Assembly (NCBI GenBank): GCA_012845835.1 | Contig: JABAKD010000016.1 | Location: 14,559,020 to 14,623,019 of the forward strand | DNA from: Undaria pinnatifida | Taxonomy: Eukaryota; Sar; Phaeophyceae; Laminariales; Alariaceae | Direction of reading: 5' to 3' | DNA length: 64,000 nucleotides | Part shown: positions 48,401-54,400 of the stretch, in pieces | Position numbering within the stretch: position 1 is the stretch's first letter | Layout of the letters: every line of letters starts with the position of its first letter | Notes under the pieces: generated by a model | Databases searched by the model: none | Seen by the model: the letters and a program-made list of their open reading frames with translations, nothing else | What the model was told of the DNA's origin: nothing | Made by a program: the position numbers and the translations under genes

Positions 48401-51400
48401 CGAGCCTCCCACGACACCCCCTGGTTGCCAATACCATGGAGAGTTGATGGGTAGTGTTGGAGAACAGGCTCCCGGACAGCCGGACGTAATCCCGCGCAGT
48501 AGATGGGAGCGTGGACAAGCGTCCTATCGGCGGGACCACTCCCGTCTGCAGCGTCGGAGAAAACTCCATCCATATCAATGCCCGCGCCTTCACAATCCTC
48601 AAGCCCGTTCACAACTCCCGTCGCAACCACACCAGCGAAACTGCCCGCGCCCGCACCACCCTCACCCTTGCTCACAACTCCCGTCACAACCACGTCGGCG
48701 TCACTGCCCGCGCCCGCACCACCCTCACCTCTGCTCACAACTCCCGTCGCCACCACGTCAGCGTCACCGCTTGCGCCCCCGCCGCTACTACTGTCCATTA
48801 AAACCGGTAACTCCTTCGCGCTGTCCGTGGCGCTCTTCGGTTTGAAAAAATCCAGCAATATGCGCCCGCTCTCCACCGCCGCCGCGGCACCAGCACCCCT
48901 GTCGACACACGTTGGTCGACATGCAACTTGCGACATGAGCAATAGCAATTGATCAGCCGCGAAAAGAAAATACGAATTTGCTCCTGCTTTTCACATACAC
49001 ACATCGACAAGGCCTGCAGCCTCATACACTGCGCGACTAAAATACGCCCAGCGTGGCAGTTCCCAAACTGCTGAACACGCGCGAACGGCCTCCCGTAAAA
49101 ATTGTGAAGCAGTGTATTAACAACCAGGTATATTTCACAAACACCATATCATAAATGAAACATAGATCTAATGTACCACGCGGCTTGCGAAGTTGAGTTT
49201 CAACCATTGAATCGTTCGTACTCACAGCTGACGTTTTTCAATATTTTATCGAAACTGCTTGTGCTAGCTGCGCTGCCGGGGTTGTAACGAGGACCACTGA
49301 TAGGGACAGCTCAATCGCCTGGCCCTCGTCCATTCCTGAACCGTCACCGAAGTTGTCGCCGCAGCAGCAGATGAAGTCCTCGCCATCGGCTGGCTTTCCG
49401 CAGACGCTTTGTAGCCAAGCTGTCTTGTCGAAGGAGGGTTGTAGCAGGGGTCCCTTCACCGTGGAGGCTGTGCTCATTGTGACCACTCTCTCTTGCTCTC
49501 TCCCTTTTTCTCCGTTGCTCTGCGCTGTGCGTAGCTGGTACGCAGGCTGCTGCTGCGCGACCAGGGGGCTGCGTGTCTGCCCTCCCTGCCCCTTTATTAT
49601 ATAGGATTTAGAATAGAGCTGTTTTCATAGGAAATTGGCGTCATGGGGGTGGGGTGGGGTCTTCGTACCCTCCCCTCTGGAAGGGCGAAAAAACGTTTTG
49701 GTACGTAGGTGTTGATTTTTTCTCTTTTTGTGCGCCCTTGTTTCCCGTAACTGTAGTCTAGTATTATAGCTGCGTTTTGTTTAGGGCTATTTATAGAGTG
49801 AGAGCCTCTAGTGCACGTGGGCATGTAGGAGGAGGTGGTTGTGAGAAGTGTGTCCCGTATTGTGGTCATTGGGCCGCTGACGGGTGGCAGTCGGCTTTTG
49901 AAGGGTGCATAACCTTTCGTGGCTGGTGGGGCTCTTCAATTACCTACCGATACCACACTATTACACTACTACATACACTGTTATTGCACAATAAACAATA
50001 CCAGGTACCAGGTACACTACCAATTGCCCAAATACAGTCAGGTCTCCGTTCGGTTTTACAACATTATTGTATACCTGCTGTAGGCCCATTGGATTATATA
50101 TGGCCAGGATATAGCCAGGTCTCCATTCGGTTTTACAACTGTTAACAGTATTCGTTGTATACCTACCTACTGTTGGCCAATCGGATTGTTCATGGGTTGC
50201 ACGTTTCGTATTCTGTCCACAACCGTCGTTTGGGTGAGATTATCAAGTTTATTGTACGTGCACCTGAACCGTAATAGTAGTAGTATAGTACACCATAACT
50301 AGCGCAGCTCCGTTGTGTTCGCGTGTCGTTGTGCCATTCATTGCGAAAGGGCCCTTACATACATTTTATTAATACATATTCTCCGAAGCAGAACCTGCGT
50401 GCCTCGTCGGAGTCCTGCTTGACTCCCATCTCCTGTAGCTTGGTTTGTTTTAATGCCTTCGCGCCATAAGGTCGACGCCCATTGAGTGCCTACTGCAAGG
50501 AAACTATCAGATGTAGCGTAAGGTCGTACTTCCTCTGTCCCATAAGTCTGGGGAGTTATGTTGGGAGAGACCGTTAACGGTCTCGGATGCCTTCGGCGAT
50601 AATTTTTTTGGAATCTTGAGCGTTTTTTGGGTTGAAATACACTTCATTTTTTTTCTTGCGCACTACTCTGCATGTGCCAGCGGCTAACAAAGAAGTAGTC
50701 AGGCCAAAAATGGGCAAATTTTGACGCCTTTCCACTAGGGGGTGGGATGGGGGCACGATGAAAACCAAACCTAACCCCCCCCAAGAATTATCCCTCACCC
50801 TAAACCTAACCCCCGTCTAAACGATCCATGTCGCCCCCATACTTGAACCAGTATAATAGTGAATCCACACTTGAACCAAGACACATTTTGGTCCCACACT
50901 AAAACCAAGACACTTGGTGGTCCCACACTGAAACCAAGACATTTATTTGGTGGTCCCACACTAAAACCAACACTAAAACCAAGACACTCGGGGGTCCCCA
51001 GGAGAAAATAATCGATTAGTCGTCCTCGCTGTCACTGGGACTCGATGCCACCCATTGCCAGGCCTTGTCGAAGGCATCCTTATCGTATTTTACCACCCTC
51101 TCCAACGTTCCCTCCCTCTGCCGTTTCCTCACCCCGGAATGTTCCACGAATTCTTATAAGAATTCTCCAAAAAAAATCTCAAAATAATTATCAGGAACGG
51201 GCCAAAATGGGCATTTTTTGACTGCATTTTAGTATGAACAACGAGCTTTTTCTTTTTTTTCTTTCTTGCATCAGCTGCGTTGGGACTTCAGCTTTCCAAC
51301 GAACCTAACATTAGGATGATCGGAAAATGATTAGACTAATGCGCAAACAATTACACGCCCATAACTCCCCAGACTTATGGGACAGAGGAAGTAAATCCTT

Positions 51401-54400
51401 CCAACTATTTGTTTTATCAAACCATTCTAACGCCAGCTGTGAGTTCGACGATTTTAAGGTCTAAAGACTACCAGGTACTCATCTTCTTTGCAAGCTGCGT
51501 ATTGCATCGGTTGTCGCCCATTGACCATTGAGTGCCTACCGCAAGGAGGCTATGAGTTACAGTAGCGTAACATCGTAAATCTTTCCAACTATTCTTTTAC
51601 AGTGGGGGTTGCGGTTTAAGATAGCCTAGTTTAAGAGAATCACGTGTTTAAGAGAGTCAAAAATGGCTTGGCACTCCTTATCTTAAACCGAACATCGATT
51701 ATCTTACACCGAACATACCCCCAACCCCGCCTGCCCGTGTAGTGCTGTAGCCTAGAAACCCTGAGTAACTACCACCCGTAGGCATGTAGGCATACAGCAG
51801 AACAAGGTAGACACACAGCTCACAGCTTTACTGGCTGTAGCACAATGCCCTGCGCCGCGGGTTCGAAGTGCGCTGTGGTTCCGGACCACACGCCGGGCCC
51901 TCCGAACTTTACGACTCACAAATGCCGTGTCTGTCAAGTCTACCTTCATGGAATCTGCGGTTTGGCGGACCCGCGTGGCGACAACGAGATGCAACGTGTT
52001 TGCCACGGATGTGTCAACCCCGACAAGCGCAATGGATCGAGCGCAGGTTCTGCTGCCGGGGCTGCGTCTTCGAAGCGCCCATGCCCGGAGGGCGAGGGCA
52101 CGGGGACGGAAATACTGCTGCTGTAGCTTGTGTTTTTTGTTGTGTTCTGCTTCTTGTTTTTTGCGTCCGAGATACAATAATACGTACAGTAGTACCGTGA
52201 GTGATGCCCATGCTGCTTCACCTCTCTCTGTGTTATGTTGGCTGCTTACAGGGTATAGATGATGTTGGAATAACCCTGCCGAAGAGAACAATTCATTCGA
52301 CAATATACTCTACGTAGCCTGGTGAGCTCATCTCACGCAGGTGTTTCTTCTTTATATTTACTCTTGTTTTAATATACTCCGCGAGTACGCAACAAGGAAG
52401 GATCGTGCTGCGTGTCGGCCCTCCAACGCACGGTAAATATTGCGTAAACAATACGAAATGCGCTTTCAACACTTCGAATAGGCACAACGGCAACATCCTG
52501 CCCGTTAAGCGCTCTTGACCCCAGGCCCGGGCTCTCTAAAACCCATATGTTCTGTTGTAGATAAGTTTATTTTAACCCAAAATCTCGCTTTAAGATAAAA
52601 CATATCTTAAACCGATTTAGGAGAGCTACGTGTTTAAGATAGTTTTCGTTGGTATGGCACACCGCTATCTTAATCCGCAACCTCCACTGTAATGAAATTA
52701 TTCTAACAACGTCAGTTGTGAGTTCGATAAAATATATTCATCTTCGCACGCTGCGTAATACATCGGTTGTCCGTTTTCAGTAAGTTTTCAGTTATTTTTC
52801 TCATGGGTCAAACCCTAGTCTAAAATAAGGTTGTATTCTAATACTTGTCTATACGGCCACCAGACATGCTCTTACACACTCTTCCACACTCTTCCACACT
52901 CTTCCACACTCCTAATTCAAAATCAAACCGAAGAAGGCAGTGCGCAAGATATGTCCACTCTGGGATGGACAAGCATCGTACATCTACGGATTTACCACAC
53001 TGACGAAAGCCGGGTGCGCTTGCTTTCCTTGGAGCAAGCAGCGCACAAAATAGCCTCCAAATCTCGTCGGAGTGAACATTGTCTTTCACCTGGTAGACTA
53101 TACCTGGTATACCTGGTATACTGTACTGTTCAATAAGCTCTCACACTGTTTGTTTTCTCCCGTTACTCCTTTCCTGTTCGCTGCGTTCGTTTCACAATAG
53201 ATACGGCTCGTTCGCGTACATCACAGCACACCTCAAATATCTGGCGCCGGTCGTTGGTTTTGTCGGCACATTCGTCGTATACGTAATTACCACTCAAGTG
53301 TAACATGTTTGGCCTTACAAGGTCCCAACCATTCTTTTCGACGGCATGCCTACTACCTCCATCTTCTATCGTTTCGCAATGGACACGATTTGCTCATGCA
53401 CATTATTGCAGACCTCGAGCAGCTGGCGGCGACCCGAGGTGTGTGTCGGCACCTTCGTCTTGTGGATAGTTCACGCTCGTACGTATGTAGCATACTTCGC
53501 TATTCTTCAGTTCCATGCCTCGGCACGACCCACTCCCGATCTATTGTCGTACCGCAAGGGATACAGATAATCGGTTTACATCACAGCAGAACTCAGTATA
53601 TCAGTATGGAGCTGCTGGCGGCGACCGATGTCTTTGTCGGCACGTTCATCTTGTACACTAATGACGCTCATGTCAGATATCACTCTCCCAACATTCCCTT
53701 CCTCGCCTCATTTCACTTCTGCTATCAACATTTCTGTTGGCAAGGGATACGGGTCGTTTGTTTTCACTGTAGAATATCTCGATCGAGCAGCTGGTGGTGG
53801 TGACCCTATTTCTTTGCCGGAACCTTCGTTCTTCAAATTATTGACATGACACTGTTGTTCATGGTACCCCGATGTAAGCCATAGATCTCGATCTCTACAA
53901 GATTCGCCTAACGTAAGATCTGTGTACACTGCATGTGGAGACGAATGTTGGTTCTGAATTTCCAAGATCGGAAAATACACCGAAAAGGGGTGTTTCGTCC
54001 CGATCTCAGCCTGAGATCGGGACAAGGGATCTCTTCTCCACACGTCGCCTCGAGGTTAGGCTGCAAATTTGCCCCCGCGCGCACACACGCACAGAACAAG
54101 AGTAATTCGCGAAGATGCAGCAGCCCCCTGGGCAACTTGCCGAGCAGCTGCCGTTTGACCTTCGCGCACCTCGATCGCCATGGTCTGTAGCGTGTTGTGG
54201 CGCTGCGGCGCGTTTGTGTGTGTTTCGCGTTTTCGGAATCGCACAACCACCCCTCTAAAAAATGCCAACGAATATACTGAGCAGTGCTGTTAGCTTCTAC
54301 GGAGTACATCTAAACTCGTTTTATCATACACTGTTTAGAAATCTTAAGTCGGCATATTGATCTTCACGCGGCGAAACGAATGTGAGGAACATACGTGACC

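Larger units (their letters stand above)
50400..52800 (-). repeat. Tandem minus-strand R1-type units, each split by a DNA transposon
   Basis: On the plus strand the repeated order is CCATTGAGTGCCTAC, GCAAGGA, GTAGCGTAA, TCGTAAATC, TTCCAACTATT, ATTCTAACG, CAGCTGTGAGTTCGA, GCAAGCTGCGTA.TGCATCGG. Unit 1 (50470 to about 51530) is interrupted at 50529-51391. Unit 2 (51530 to about 52795) is interrupted at 51600-52689. Each unit supplies a paralogous uninterrupted site for the other's transposon. Confidence 0.72.
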
